This document shows, in pieces, positions 1 through 12,325 of a stretch of DNA of 64,000 nucleotides. Under the pieces are notes generated by a model, which saw only the letters and a program-made list of their open reading frames with translations, made no database searches and was not told where the DNA came from. The position numbers and the translations under genes were made by a program. The first letter of the stretch is position 1, and the number at the start of each line of letters is the position of its first letter. Source of the stretch: Solanum dulcamara (Eukaryota > Streptophyta > Magnoliopsida > Solanales > Solanaceae); contig NC_077245.1 of the NCBI RefSeq assembly GCF_947179165.1, positions 24,658,740-24,722,739 on the forward strand, in the 5' to 3' direction.

Positions 1-650
1 CGAAGAGTTTGAAGGGAATGGAAGGTGGAATAGCAGTTATTTCCGAAGCAATAAGATGTAGAACAAGGGCGAGTGTGTCATACATGTCAGTAGTGATGGA
101 GGATTTATGGGTGAAGAAGGAATAAACTCTATTGAAGAGAATAATATCATTGATATTTTTTTTATTTTTCAAGAATGTTAAGAGATGATGAAAGAGAGAG
201 TGTATGAGTAATTGAGCGGAAAAATGTATTTGAAAGAAAAAGGGGTAGATGAAATATGTGGAAGAAAAGGTGTAATGATGGTGAAGGATTAATAGGTGAT
301 GGGATAGTGTATAGCTTTTCAGGAAGAACTTTTGAGTTTTTGGCGATTAAAAAGGACGGAGAAGGATAGAAACAGATATACTCAAATGGTCCACTTAAGT
401 GAATAATCATTGAAAATGTAATGAAACATACCTTTTTGTAGTAATTTCATGATAGCTCCTTCGTCTGAATACTGTTCTCTGAACAAAGTTAATACATAAT
501 TATGTTAAACACATATTGATTCTAAAATTGGGATTCACAATAGCTTGTGTAGATTTGAATTGAGTAACACTTTTTACCAATGAAAGATTATGTCCAAAAT
601 CATTTTCTAACCAATCATTGAAGGGATTTTATGTAATCTTAATCATCCCC
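1..650 (-). pseudogene. 3' non-pol region of the SIRE-like element, possible env-like remnant
   Basis: Downstream of RNase H on the minus strand lies about 650 bp with short open stretches, including an 82-codon one at 410-162 rich in Ser, Pro, Leu and Phe, and another open stretch from about 140 to the left edge. SIRE elements often have an env-like or unknown ORF here, so the position suggests that origin. No diagnostic motif is visible and the reading frame is short, so the assignment rests on position only. Confidence 0.3.
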
Positions 651-719
651 AATTCTAACCTATTTTTTTCAAAATGTTCTCTACTTAATGCCTTCGTAAA
701 GATATCAATGATTTGTTCA

Positions 720-1180
720 TCAGTAGAACAGAACATTATTGAGATATGACATTTTTCATCATTATCACGAAGAAAGTGATGTCTAATATCCATATATTTT
801 GTTCTCTTCTATTGCACAGGATTTCTTGCAATGTTTATGGCACTAATATTATCACAAAGTATAGGAACACAACCAACATCAATACCAAAATCCAATAGTT
901 ATTGTTTAATCCAAAGCAATTGTGCACAACATGAACCAGTTGCCACATACTCAGCCTTTGCAGTAGACAAGGCTACGAAGTTTTTCTTCTTAGTGGACCA
1001 CAAAATCAAACATGTTCCAAGAAAATGTGACATTCTTATAGTGTTTTTTCTGTCAACCAAATATCTAGCATATTCAGCATCTGCATATACTACAAGATTG
1101 AAATTGCTCCCCTTAAAGTACCAGAGTCCCAAATCAGTAATTCCTTTGAGATACCTAAAAATTCTTTGGATGGATTTTGA
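720..1180 (-). pseudogene. RNase H domain remnant (copia)
   Basis: Minus-strand translation gives the copia RNase H core: a VYADAEYA segment, a WSTKKKNFVALSTAKAEY segment and an SCCAQLLWIKQ segment. After that the frame breaks before a C-terminal DIFTKAL-like motif near 720. The catalytic Asp of YADA and the Glu of KAEY are still readable. In the intact family the domain is continuous with the reverse transcriptase; here stops and frame changes separate them. It would degrade the RNA strand of RNA/DNA hybrids during reverse transcription, but cannot be made from this copy. Confidence 0.85.
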
Positions 1181-2110
1181 GATATGATTCTTTAGGACAT
1201 GCTTGAAACCTGGCACACAACCTTACACTAAGGACAATGTCAGGTATGCTCGTAGTAAGATACAAGAGAGACCCAATCATTCCTCTATATAGATTTTTCT
1301 CAACAGATGAACCTATTGCATCCAAGTCTAACTTGGTGGTAGTGGCAATGGGGGTGTCAATCTCCTTGGCATTATCCATCTAGAATCTTTTAAAAAGCTC
1401 TTTTACATACTTTTGTTGATGAATTATCGTACCAGTAGGAGTCTGTTTGATCTGCAATCTTAGAAAATAATTTAGCTCACCCATCATGCTTATCTTAAAT
1501 TCACCATTCATGAGATGGACAAACTCCTGAGTCATCACTTCATTTGTATATCTAAAGATGATGTCATCTACATATACTTGCACAATTAACAAATCCTTTC
1601 CATTTGCCTTCAAAATAATGAGTTATCAATTTTGCCTCTGGTGTGTTCATGTTTCAACAAGAACATTGAAATTCTATCATACCAAGCTCGTGGGGCCTGT
1701 TTTAGACTATACAACGCTTTGTCTAATTTGTAGACATAATCAGAAAACTCAGAGCTTTCAAATTCAGGAGGTTGCTTCACATATACTTCCTCTTCAATCT
1801 TCGATTTCTAGTGCGTTGATTCGAGAACAAGCTCACTTTCATTCACTGATGGCTGCTCCTGCTAATGTTATTGCTACCTCCTCCTTTAAGTATACATTTA
1901 AGAATGCACTATTTATATCCATTTGATATTGAATGAATTCCTTAAATGCAGTATATGCTATAAGTAATCAAATAGCTTCAAGACTTTATACAAGACCAAA
2001 AGTCTCATCATAGTCGATTCCTTCTTCTTGATTATACCCTTGAACCACCAATCTTGCCTTATTTCTTATAATTGTTCCATGTTCATTCTAACTAGTTTCG
2101 ATACACATAT
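1181..2110 (-). pseudogene. Reverse transcriptase domain remnant (copia)
   Basis: Minus-strand pieces in order are a QGYNQEEGIDYDETF start near 2060, a DINSAFLN segment near 1880, a LYSLKQAPRAWY segment near 1700, then QVYVDDIIF with the catalytic YVDD box at about 1575-1550 and the MGELNYFL motif near 1480. The YVDD box is intact, but several frame changes and stops interrupt the path, and the stretch near 1800-1900 is disordered. The wording of the VDD and GELN blocks is typical of the SIRE lineage. Confidence 0.85.
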
Positions 2111-2389
2111 TTTGTTCCAATCACTGTTCTTCCTTCTGGAGGGGGAACAAGATGCCATACCTTGCTTCTCTTAAACTAGTGGTAGTGAAGGTACATGCAG
2201 TGGTGCTTGGTGTTTCTTCAATAATTGGATCATGTAACTCAACCTGTTCCTGAGTGTACTCCACAGTTTCACTATCATCATGCATGTTAGTCTCAATAAT
2301 AGTATGCTCATCAAAAATAACATGTACACTTTCTTCAACATAATGTATTCATTTATTCAGCAACCTATATGCTTTACCATGTGAGGAGT

Positions 2390-3140
2390 ACCCTAGGAAG
2401 ACTGTCTCATCACTCCTTGCATCAAATTTTTCCAAATTATATTTTCCATTATTATGAATGAAACATATGCAACCAAAGGTTCAAAAATGAGAAATATTGG
2501 GTTTTCTTCCTTTGAGTAATTCATAGGGAGTCTTCTCTAAGATAGAACAAGTCATGCATCTATTTAAAATATAGAAAGCAGTGTATATGGCCTCAGCCCA
2601 AAGATTGTTTGCAAGACTTCTGGCAATTATCATTGTTCTAGCCATATCTTCTAAAGTCCTATTTTTTCTTTCAACTACTCCATTTTGTTGAGGAGTTCTG
2701 GGAGCAGAGAGCTTATGATCTCTACCATTTGTTGAACAAAAATCAAAGAATTTAGCATTTTTCAAATTTTGTTCCATGGTCGGACCTTATGGAAATCAAG
2801 GAAGTTCCTATTTTATTTTTCATTTTCTTAACAAAAACAGAAAAGACATCAAAGAAATATTTTTTAGAAACCAAAAATAGAGTCCAAGTAAATCTGGAAA
2901 AATCATCAACAATGACAAAACATACCTTTTGCCTCCTCTGCTTTTCACCCTCATTAGTCCACAAAAATCCATGTAAATCAATTAAAGATGCTTGTTTGTA
3001 CTTACCTGGTTCTTTGGTTTAAAGAATGATCTCACTTGCTTCCCCTTTACATAGGCACCACAAACTTTGTCATTTTTAAACTTGGTTTAAGGCAATCTTA
3101 TAACCAGGTCTTTTGATAATAACTTGTTTAATTGGCTTAG
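2390..3140 (-). pseudogene. Integrase domain remnant (copia)
   Basis: The minus-strand translation shows the integrase core: VDDFSRFTW at about 2920, an SDHGTKFE block near 2770 (second catalytic Asp region) and SAPRTPQQNGVVERKNRTL near 2700-2650, which holds the catalytic Glu. The D,D-35-E spacing is interrupted by a frame change between the second and third blocks at about 2750-2780. A GAG-pre-integrase-like WQKRLGHAS stretch lies upstream near 3160. Confidence 0.85.
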
Positions 3141-3971
3141 ACTGGCATGTCCAAGTCTTTTCTGCCAAAGTAAGGGATCATTAGCTGTAACACTAAGGCA
3201 TTTTATTTTTGATCCTGGAATGCCTAAGATATCTGCCTTGTACACATTCTTGTACCTATTTGCAGTCAGAATAATCTCCTTTGTATCCAGCTTTTTAACC
3301 TTGCAACCTGCAAAAGTAAAAGTTACCTTGTTCCCTATGTGACAAAACTGAGAAATACTTAGAAAATTATACTTTAGTTCATCTATATGATAGACTTCTT
3401 CCAATGCCTTTACTTTAGATTTCTCAATCTTGTCAACTCCTACTACAGTTCCTTTTTTTACATCTCTAAAAGATAAGCTCCCTTCTTTGTATGTAGTGAG
3501 TGAGAAGAATTCTCGTTCATATCCAATCATATGCCTTGAACAAGCACTATCCATGTACCATTGCTTTCTTCTTTTCACTCTTACCTCTAAAATATGTTCA
3601 AGGGTTAGTTTTAGAAACCAGACTAGCTTAGGTCCTTTCTTATGATTGAAGAGATGAATAAGATTTCTTTTCGCCCATCTTGCCAACATGTTGCGATTCC
3701 TGTTTCTTTTGACAATTTTGAAGTTGTTTTTGTTAGCAAATTCAATATTCTTATCTATGTATATCTTAGCAACTATGCACTCAGTAGTTGGATGTCCAAG
3801 TTTGCCACAGATATAGAATAAGTCTGCAATGCTAGCATTCTCTTTATGGAAACCTATGCCAGCTTTTTCACTGTGATTTGGTTCACTCAAATGATTAACA
3901 ATCTTGGATGAGTGAGTCCATCTATTGGCCTTTTCAAGATCCATTTTTAGTTTAGCTACTTCTTGACTCAA
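3087..3971 (-). pseudogene. Gag zinc knuckle, protease and pre-integrase remnant
   Basis: This is the longest open stretch of the element (294 codons). It holds a CCHC-type knuckle at residues ~52-65 (YICGKLGHPTTEC, first Cys changed to Tyr as FYICG), the retropepsin block WYMDSACSRHM at about residues 135-147 and the pre-integrase WQKRLGHASLSQL near the end. The protease triad reads DSA where the family has DSG or DSA, so the catalytic Asp survives. The left end of the frame breaks before integrase. Confidence 0.85.
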
Positions 3972-5397
3972 TTTTCTTACCTTTTATTTTTCACAAAAGA
4001 ACTCAATTTTGCATTCCTTTCGATCATGCTCAAAATTTAGATCGATTTTACTCATGATCTTCTTTCCCTTTTCATTAATAGTCAACTTGATAATTTCATA
4101 TTTTAAGTTCAATTTTGATGTTTCAAGTATATCAACCTGTTTCTTAGAGAACAATATTTTTCATCAGTAATTATTTCACAGTTTTTGAGTTTCGTGCACT
4201 CAAACTTTTGTTCTGCAAAGGCTTCGAACAACTGATCTCTTTCACATGTTAATTCTTAAAAATCATCAATTATTCCATTCATTAAGTAAATTGATTATTT
4301 TTTTTGAAAAGAGATGCAATTTTTCTATTAAATCAAGAATGCATACCTCAAATTTTTCTTCCTCATCTTCAAGATCAGAGTCTCCAATAGCTATGAGTGT
4401 TGTAGCTACCATGGCACATTCTTTCTTTCCTTTTTGTCTTGCAACCTTTTCCTTTAGTTCTTTTTCAGCTCTTTCTTTCCTCCATTCTACTTCCCATTGA
4501 GTACATTGTCAAACATGATGGTCATCCTTTCCACACATATAACAATCGGACTGAGATTTATCATTGGACCATTTCTTGATAGTTGCTTCTTTCTTGTCAT
4601 TCCCTTTTTATCTCCTATAGAACTTTTTGAGATGCTTTGTCAGGAATGTTATTTGTTCTTCCTCTAACTTAGGTTCTTCACCACCAGACACTTTCAGAGT
4701 TAGTGATCTTTCATTGAATGCTTTATCTTTCTTCAGATCATCCATATTCATCTCATAGGTTTTGAGATTTTCTACCAGTTCATCAAGTGTCCATATTAGA
4801 GATATCCTTAGCTTCTCTTATAGCAGTTACTTTTACATCCCATTTTGTCTTCGGAAGAATCCTCAGAACTTTGTCAACCTATTCCTCAGTAGTGAGAACC
4901 TTTTCCAAAGATGATAACTCATTAATTTGAGTTGTGAGTCTAGTAACCATTTCTAGCGAAGGTTCATTCTCCTTCATCTTAAAGGTCTCATATTTCGTGA
5001 ACAACATAGCAATTCTGAATTTCCCAACCTAACTGGTTCCCTCATGAGCATTAACCAGTGAGTCCTAGATCTGTTTAACAGTTGTACAATTTGAGATCCT
5101 ATTGTACTTATCGGGTCCTAAACCACACACTAGAATGTTTTTGACCTTAGCATTTTTTCTAAGCGTTATCAGATCATCAGCGATGAAATCAGCCCTTACT
5201 TTTAGAACTTGAGCTCCTTCCACAGTCTTCATAGGAATAGTTTATCCCATAGTTATCCTATCCCAAAGTTCATAGTCTTCCGCCCGAATAAAATCCTCAA
5301 TGCGAGCCTTCCACCATCCAAAGTGTGATCCATTGAACAGTGGAGGTCAGATAGTTGATTATCCTTCACTGTGTCCAATAGGTGGTACAGAATTCAT
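3972..5397 (-). pseudogene. Gag remnant (UBN2-like), many stops
   Basis: On the minus strand an ATG at 5397-5395 opens a frame starting MNSVPPIGHSEG, the usual gag start of Solanaceae SIRE-like copia elements. The recognisable run FNGSHFGWWKARIEDFIRA follows near 5300. The frame is cut by stops, the first only 12 codons after the ATG, and by later frame changes. Further down, KLRNDIEE-like and coiled regions run to the zinc knuckle. The start is placed 39 bp inside the primer-binding site. Confidence 0.75.
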
Positions 5398-5433
5398 CGT
5401 AATCTTATCTTAGGTGCTAGCCTTCTATAAGAT

Positions 5434-5450
5434 AACCTGCTCTGATACCA
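5434..5450 (-). other. tRNA-iMet primer-binding site of the SIRE-like element
   Basis: The minus strand reads TGGTATCAGAGCAGGTT, the usual Ty1/copia complement to the 3' end of initiator tRNA-Met. It sits two bases inside a TG...CA-type LTR edge at 5453, which fixes the orientation of the element. Confidence 0.9.
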
Positions 5451-5452
5451 AT

Positions 5453-6400
5453 TGATATTCTATACGACCTAAGAATATCTTAGCTTTACATTTACCTTAA
5501 TGAACCTAGCTGCCTAACATATTTCAATTGAAAAGGTAAAAGCAGTAAAGTAAAAACACAATTGTTAACATGAAAACACCTGGCTCAAATGGTGTAAAAA
5601 CCATGATCTGTTCCGCAATAGAAATTTTCTTCCAACTTCATTAAATGAAAACTAGCCTTACCACAAAAAAAATTATAAACTTTGTAACCTAAGGAATAAT
5701 AAATTAAACCTTATGCTAGCACACACCTCCCAATATATGTGTCCCCAAGTCTTCAAGTTGCCCACAACTTGAAGACTATATCTCTACTTCAGTTTATAAC
5801 TCACTGAACTATCGGTACATCAAATCACAAGACTCAAAGAAAACCTTCCTAACACATAAACTTTGTAAAAGGCCAGTTTCTTCAATAAGTCACTTCTAGG
5901 TTCAGCATCACCTACTCAAGATCAATTCGCCAATTACCTTTTTGCTATTGTGAGTGCTTGAGTTTTCAGAGACTCTTCTCATCTATTTAAGCACTATGCC
6001 CACAAAGTTTTATTTCACATGAAATTCCTTGTTGAAAAGAACTATGATATCAAAACACACTCTTGTTACTCTTTGAGTTCTACATTGAGTTGGACTCCTC
6101 CTTCCAACTGACTTCTCTTTTTAGTGTTGTTGTAGGGCTCAAACTCCTTCGGGTTTGAATTATTCACCTTGAATCATAGTTATCCTTTCATAGATTCATG
6201 CACGTTAGTCTGCATTGATTTTATTCGCCAGACTTGAAAGTATACTCATTTATTTCATTGTTCGCTTGGAAAATGCTGACTGACATGTTTCATCTTCTCG
6301 CGTCATTCATCAAAACTCCATGCATCCTAACAGTAGTAATAATGCTCCCTGATGGCATGTCATATGTTGATTTCTTACTAGAAATGACACTTACAAGTAA
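5453..6400 (-). repeat. 5' LTR of the SIRE-like element, outer end uncertain
   Basis: The inner edge is clear: plus-strand TGATATTC at 5453 abuts the primer site. The sequence then has no coding features and contains an inverted repeat, cttcaagttg...caacttgaag, at about 5752-5775. The outer edge could not be fixed because no second LTR copy is in the window. The end given is an estimate from usual SIRE LTR lengths. Confidence 0.45.
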
Positions 6401-6938
6401 GGAGTGATGGTAGAAGTGCAGCGATCTTTTGGCCTTGCACAATATTGATCTGAGTATCTAGTGATTTGAGGGCTCAGTAATGAAACTAAATCTGAAATTT
6501 GAAGTCTATCTATAGATATTGTGTATCACTAGCTATTATGAATCACTGTGTAAATACTGAATTTATTGATTCACTGAATACCGCAAATATTAAATAAACT
6601 TCTATTAATAAAAAATTAAGTTACACTTTTGGATGTCATCACTGAATGTTAAAGTTAAGTTGCATATCTCTGTGTATTGGTATTGTTTAATATGCAAAAT
6701 ACTTCTTTTGATTTTAAGTTGATTCAAATCATATTAATTGTTTATAATATGTCATTCTAAAATAAAGTTAAGTATATCTTGAAATTTGTCACGAGGAGGT
6801 GTCGTCCGATACTAGATGGTCATGATTACTGAAATACTCAAACGTGTTTGTTTTCATATTTGTTTATAGATTATTTTGAGATATCTTATATTACATCAAT
6901 AATTTGCTATTTTTTATATTCAATAGCAAGTCAAGCTG

Positions 6939-7607
6939 AGTAGGACCAAGACAGAGTACCTAGAGTGCAAGTTCAGTGAGACACCTCAAGAGGTTGGCGC
7001 GGAAGTTAGGCTCGGGGACCAAGTCATCCAAAAGAGAAGTAGTTTTAAGTACCTTGGTTCTATCATGCAAGACAGCGGAGAGATCGACGAGGATGTCACA
7101 CACCGTATTGGGGCAGGATGGATGAAATGGAGGCTTGCCTCCGGTGTGTTATGTGACAAGAAGGTGCCACCACAACTTAAGGGCAAGTTCTACAAAGTGG
7201 TCGTTAGACCAGCTATGTTATATGGGGCGGAGTGTTGGCCAGTTAAGGTCTCCCACGTGCAAAAGATGAAGGTTGCCGAGATGAGAATGTTGAGATGGAT
7301 GTGTGGGCATACCAGGAGTGACAGGATTAGAAATGAGGCTATTCGAGAAAAGGTAGGAGTGGCCTCGGTGGAAGACAAGATGCGGGAAACGCGATTGAGA
7401 TGGTTTGGACATGTGAAGAGGAGAGTCCCAGATGCACCAGTGCGGAGATGTGAGAGGTTGGTCATGGATGGTTTCAGAAGAGGTAGGGGTAGGCTGAAGA
7501 AATATTGGGGAGAGGTGATCAGACAAGACATGGCGCATTTACGACTTACCGAGGACATGATCCTAGATAGGAGGGTGTGGAGGACACACATTAGGGTAGA
7601 AGGCTAG
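6939..7607 (+). pseudogene. C-terminal fragment of RTE LINE reverse transcriptase
   Basis: The frame is open for 222 codons from the first base of the insertion to TAG at 7605-7607, with no stop. It reads as the region after the RT palm: an [14 protein letters not shown] block, a [13 protein letters not shown] block, [13 protein letters not shown], a [12 protein letters not shown] block and [11 protein letters not shown]. These are the standard C-terminal motifs of plant RTE elements. The catalytic FADD palm and the endonuclease were lost by 5' truncation, so the product would be inactive. The ATG at 7065 is internal to the parent protein. Confidence 0.9.
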
Positions 7608-7928
7608 TACATAGTGGTTTTATTCTCCCTTATTCGTAGGCGTATTAACGCACTATGATTTCTTGTACTCTGATGTATGTTATTTATGGTATTTATGTTA
7701 TTATCTAATAATATCTACTGTTTTTTGTGCTTTGATTATACTATGATTTGGACCATTTTCGTCATCTACTTATTTACTCTAATATTCTTGTCTGACCTTT
7801 TTCTATGCTTTTATTGAGCCGAGGGTCTTTCGGAAACAGTCGTCCTACATTGGTAGGAGTCATGTCTGCGTACACTCTACCCTCCCCAAACCCCACGATG
7901 TGGGATTTCACTGGGTTGTTGTTGTTGT
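6939..7928 (+). mobile_element. 5'-truncated RTE-type LINE with a 17-bp TSD
   Basis: The copy is flanked by a perfect 17-bp direct repeat, aatagcaagtcaagctg, at 6922-6938 and 7929-7945. It contains the C-terminal part of an RTE-class reverse transcriptase, a short 3' UTR and a tail of TTG repeats. The 3' UTR block around 7818-7920 (gagccgagggtctttcgg...gggatttcactggg) is the one shared by Solanaceae RTE LINEs and Au-type SINEs. The open frame and perfect TSD suggest a recent insertion. Confidence 0.93.
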
Positions 7929-7945
7929 AATAGCAAGTCAAGCTG

Positions 7946-9282
7946 CTTTCATTTGAATTTGTTAAGCATTTTGCATTCATGTACTTCTAGTTGGGGAGGA
8001 GTTGAATGGATGTCTCCTACTTCATTATATGATTTTTGGATTATATATCCAGTTGTTCCCTGGGATAATTGTATATTTTGTTGATTATATACACGGTTGT
8101 GGCACGACACATGCAAATTTAAATAAATAAAGATTAGGTTAAAATTATCACTGTATAATTTTAATTTATTCCAACTGTAATATTCATTATCTTCTTCTCC
8201 ACCAACTTAATTGTGGTCTCGTTTCTAACTTGACATCGATATCTCCAATTTAAAGAGAGAGTGTTTAGGATTTTAAAAATATCAATTAAAAATATATTTA
8301 AAAAATTAATGTATCTTCAAATAGAGTTGTTATATATGTCAGGTGGACGAAGATTTTATTGACAAACGGACCTAGATGTATTTCTAGACAAACATTTGGT
8401 CTAGTTAGTGTCTTGGTGTGTTTCACGAACCATTAAGTGATGGCTCAGGTAGAAAATTTGCACTCTCAATAGTTAAGATATGAAACTCAATAAAGTGAGA
8501 TAGCTTAAATATGTTTGTGACTCTTAACTGTAGAAATATTAATATAATAATAAGTTTCTACTTGTTCTCGTATTAGTTTTTTTTCCTCATTTTTAACGTA
8601 CGTTAATTTTGTTTCTGTTAATCTAGTTATTCTTCTTTTTCCTTTTGAATTTCAATTAAATTTATGTCTAAAAGTCTAAAGATTTTTTCGACACATAAGT
8701 GAAAGTAGGCACATGCAGAAAAAAACTACGTCAAAATTGAAAGGTTTCCAAAAAATAAAGATAAAAAGAAGAAAAAGACCAATACCCCTGAACTATATGA
8801 GAAAATCCATTGTATCTTAATTGAAGTAAAAAATAGATATATTTTCAACGATATTAGATTTCTTTTCTTGCAATATCCATTCTGCAATATAATATTTTTT
8901 GGAAGGTATACTAATTTTGTTATTTCTTTAAATAAGAAACTTGTTAAATCTTTCTATCATTGTACACTCATATTATTTTCTTATTTGTATTGTCTAAAGC
9001 AACTATAGTTCATTCTATTTAGAGATTCAAAGTTTGTTGTTAATATGTTCCAGCGGTATTAACATAAAAATCGACATCACTTAATTACACAATTTTAAAA
9101 AATTGAGATTCATATATTGAGTTTTTATGTGAGTAATTTTACAATTTCATTTGCTTAATTTGATTTAATACAATAATTTCAATCATTTAAATAAGTGTCT
9201 CAGATTATTTGAAATTTTACTTTATTTAGGTCCATATGTAGAATGTGCTTAGACCTAAATGAAAAAGAAGAACAAGATCCAA
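7946..9282. other. Intergenic AT-rich DNA, nothing recognised
   Basis: No coding stretch, RNA gene or clear repeat was recognised here on either strand. Confidence 0.6.
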
Positions 9283-9283
9283 G

Positions 9284-9325
<42 letters not shown>
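9283..9325. repeat. (TA)n microsatellite
   Basis: About 20 uninterrupted TA units. It directly abuts the Helitron-like terminus at 9326, in keeping with Helitron preference for AT-rich targets. Confidence 0.95.
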
Positions 9326-9326
<1 letters not shown>

Positions 9327-9354
9327 TAGCCTCTCGACATGTGCTTTGCACATG
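9326..9354 (-). mobile_element. Helitron-like 3' terminus (CTAG with hairpin)
   Basis: On the minus strand a 7-bp-stem hairpin (catgtgc, loop aaa, gcacatg at 9354-9338) is followed by 8 bases and then CTAG, with T as the next base. Hairpin, short spacer, CTRR and insertion between A and T are the Helitron 3' rules. A matching 5' terminus on the same strand lies at about 15355, but a ~6 kb element between them is only a possibility. Confidence 0.6.
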
Positions 9355-9559
9355 GTTGCAGAGTCATATTTTTTTACAGGCGCCTCTATTTCGAGGTGAT
9401 CTTTAATTTTTTCCTACTACTTATTTAATGTAAAATTGTTGTCCAAAATATCGTTAACTATGACTTAATTTCGTTAGGCAAACCTTTTTAGAGAAAGTTG
9501 CTCCAGTGCATAAGTTCAGTGCTATCTAATTCGCAAGATAGACCTTTTACCTTTAACAT

Positions 9560-9955
9560 TACAAAAATTGCTAGAAAAAGTTATGTCCTATAGGCACAAG
9601 TCCATGCTACTAAACTTATGCCCCAGGACATAGGTTATGCCTAAGGCATAAGTTCGGTGTATGAACTTCTTAACACATAACGTTCTAAAATTGAACTTAT
9701 GTCCAAGGTACAAGTTATGTCTTACAAAACATAAGTCCAGCATATGAACTTCAAGGCATAATATTTTAAAACTGAACTTACATGCACAACTTATGTTTTA
9801 CAAGACATAAGTTCAGTTTTAGAACATTATGCCTTAAGAAGTTCATACTATAAACTTATGCCCCAAGGTACAAGTTATGTCTAAGGCAAAAAAAAATCAC
9901 AAGGCATAAGTTATGCCTTATAAGACATAAGTTCAGTGTATGAACTTCTTAAGGT
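9560..9955. repeat. Cluster of short palindromic repeats (cataagttcagt type)
   Basis: Variants of acataagttcag and its complement ctgaacttatg recur at least eight times, often as back-to-back inverted pairs, for example around 9790-9816 and 9906-9951. The block would form several overlapping hairpins. It ends just before a foldback MITE at 9965. No coding sense was found. Confidence 0.7.
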
Positions 9956-9964
9956 ACATATTGA

Positions 9965-10220
9965 GGCCATTTGGATTGATTTATAAGTTGTTTTCAGCTT
10001 TTTTTGAGTGTTTGACTGGCCAACTTAAAGTCATTTTGTGCTTAAAATAAGCCTCAATAAATAGTTGAGTTTATTTGGATGAACTTATTTTAAGCAGTTT
10101 ATAAGTTAAAAACAGCTTATAAGTCAAAAAAAAGTTGGTCTGCACTTACTTTTTTTTTTTAACTTATAAGCAGTTTTCAATTTATAAGCTACTTAAAAAT
10201 AAATCAATCCAAACAGGCTA
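9965..10220. mobile_element. Foldback MITE, ~256 bp
   Basis: The ends are inverted repeats of each other: ggccatttggattgattta at the left, and the complement of taaatcaatccaaacaggc at the right. The interior is also self-complementary, with cttaaaataagc matched by a gcttaaaataag-like arm. The ends resemble the gtttgga-containing termini of Tourist-like MITEs, but a clear TSD was not found. Confidence 0.75.
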
Positions 10221-12325
10221 AATGTACTAAAACTGAACATATGCCTTATAGGATATAACATGTGCGTAGTGAATTTTGTTTACCGTGCAATTTTTTTTAA
10301 TATTAGAGGTTTTTTTCATCACAATATTAAGATCAAATATTAGGCCTAAAAGGGAAAAAGGGTTGATGGATTTAAAAAAATAAGTTGTCAGAAAATCACA
10401 ATTATGGCTGGAAGTTTAGGCAAATCCATATATTATCTGAGTTGGAGATTTTTTTTTAACATACATGACCTCAGTTTCTTATCTACTATTAAACTATCCA
10501 TTATGTGATTAAGAAGAAAATCATAATTACATTATTATGTCTCCATTCTTGATAGAAGTGACTAATCAATTCTTATATTTAAAAAGTAGAATTTATTTGT
10601 GTATACACATCAGGAGTCATAGTTTTCTTCTTCCATCAGATATATCTTTTCAAGCTAGTAGCTTTTTGAGAGAATCACTATTGTAGGCATGAAAGTAAAG
10701 AATCAATGATAGAGATTCCTCATTTTTTACTCTCGGCTTTAGTTCTTTAAAAAATGATTTATTGACATGGCTCTTTATCTAGACAATAGCACCTATTAGA
10801 GAATCAAAGTTCATGTATATATAGGGCTAACGTGTTTAGCAGCACACAGGCTTATAAAAAATAAGAATGATATCTTGAACCATATTTATGCTTTTGAAAT
10901 TAAAAAAAAAAAAAAAAAAAAAGTAACAGTTGATGAACTCTGAGATAATAGCAAAAAGGAAAAACTTAGAATTAAAGAATGAGTGAGAGAATTCATAATA
11001 TAGAAAGTCGAAAAACATACGCAAGTAGATTAACAGATTTAAACATAAACGGTTTGTCAAACAATAAAAATCATTTAATAAGCAGAAAATTTACATTACA
11101 TTCTTAAAATTGAAAACAGAAAAATAGAAAGCCATAAAATAGTCTATAAGTTAAATTCTTCAATGTATTGAAATTTAGCAAAATCAGAGGAAACACTATT
11201 ATATAGTTTATATCAGTGTGAAATCGAGCGTCAGAAGGGTGAAAAGATGTGAATTTTACTATTGAAATTTCATAGAAAGAGACTTACCGCTAAAATTCTA
11301 GACGGACAATTTCGCCAATGATTTGGCCGACCGGATTTAGATAGATGGAATAGTGACAATGACAGAATTTTGGAAAAAAAATTTATAATGGAGTAAATAA
11401 ATTGTGTGAAATAAACGCCTATTTGCAAAATATTGGTAATTGAGAAATAACAAGATAATACTACAGAGAAGCTGAACGATGTTGGGGTGACGCCATTGTG
11501 ATTTTGATTATTAGAGAAATTAAACATGCAACTGTTACGGAACTTATTGAGAGAATAATCTCTCCTAAACAATTGTGAAAGCTATTTTGCTATTTATGAA
11601 AAAAAAATCTTTATTTTATAGAAGTTTAAAACTTTATAGAAGAGAATTTTTTTTTCAACAAAAACCCATTTCCACCAAAAACAATAATTCTAGTTATGGT
11701 ATAAAATAATCCTAACAAAAAGAATCCTATAAACATGAAAACAATTATATGACCTAAGTGGTTTGTTGACAGACAATTTTGGCCCTCCAAAATGTAGGAA
11801 CAAACTTTCGTATATTTTATTGTTTTCAAATCACGCTTGTATAATTATGCTTAGTGTGTTATTATTTTATTGTAGTGTCCAAATCAATTTAGATCTTCAT
11901 TATTTTATAAAATATGAGAGTTCTATCTTTTTCTCACCAGGCATAAATATTGAGTAGTTTTTTTTTCTATAATTAGTAGTATTTTAATTTATTTTTCTTA
12001 TTCTTGCCATATAATATTTTAAGACCACATAATGTAAAAAGTCACTTTAAGAATTGAATTGAGCTTGTTCTAAAATTGGTCATCTAAAATTCTTCCACTC
12101 TTTATCTCTGTCATCTACGACAATTTAGTAGGCACACTTTAGCTTTTCAAATTGCACATGCACAAGAAAATATCGAACAATGAGAAGACAGAATGAAAAC
12201 ATTTGCTTATTATTTCATTATTTTATTTATTTATATATATATAATTATATACTACTTGTCCCTAGGTAAAAACTGCTACTATTAATATACCCATCCCATC
12301 AACAATACCCATCACCCTTTGTTCC
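10221..12325. other. AT-rich intergenic DNA, A20 tract, nothing coding
   Basis: The stretch holds a poly-A run of about 22 bases near 10901. Short ORFs on either strand are AT-driven and match nothing I recognise. Confidence 0.5.

Larger units (their letters stand above)
1..5452 (-). mobile_element. Degenerate SIRE-type Ty1/copia retrotransposon, internal region
   Basis: Read on the minus strand from right to left, the order is tRNA-Met primer site, gag, zinc knuckle, protease, integrase, reverse transcriptase, RNase H, then a 3' non-pol region that runs off the left edge. This gag-PR-IN-RT-RH order is diagnostic of Ty1/copia. The long gag and the extra sequence after RNase H fit the SIRE/Maximus lineage, which often carries an env-like or unknown 3' ORF. 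Every domain is broken by stops and frameshifts, so it is an old inactive copy. The 3' LTR is not in the window. Lineage is inferred from motif wording, not from a tree. Confidence 0.85.

Noticed and set aside
7190..7591. Antisense ORFs opposite the RTE coding region
   Set aside because: Shadows of the plus-strand RTE frame, which has clear family motifs.
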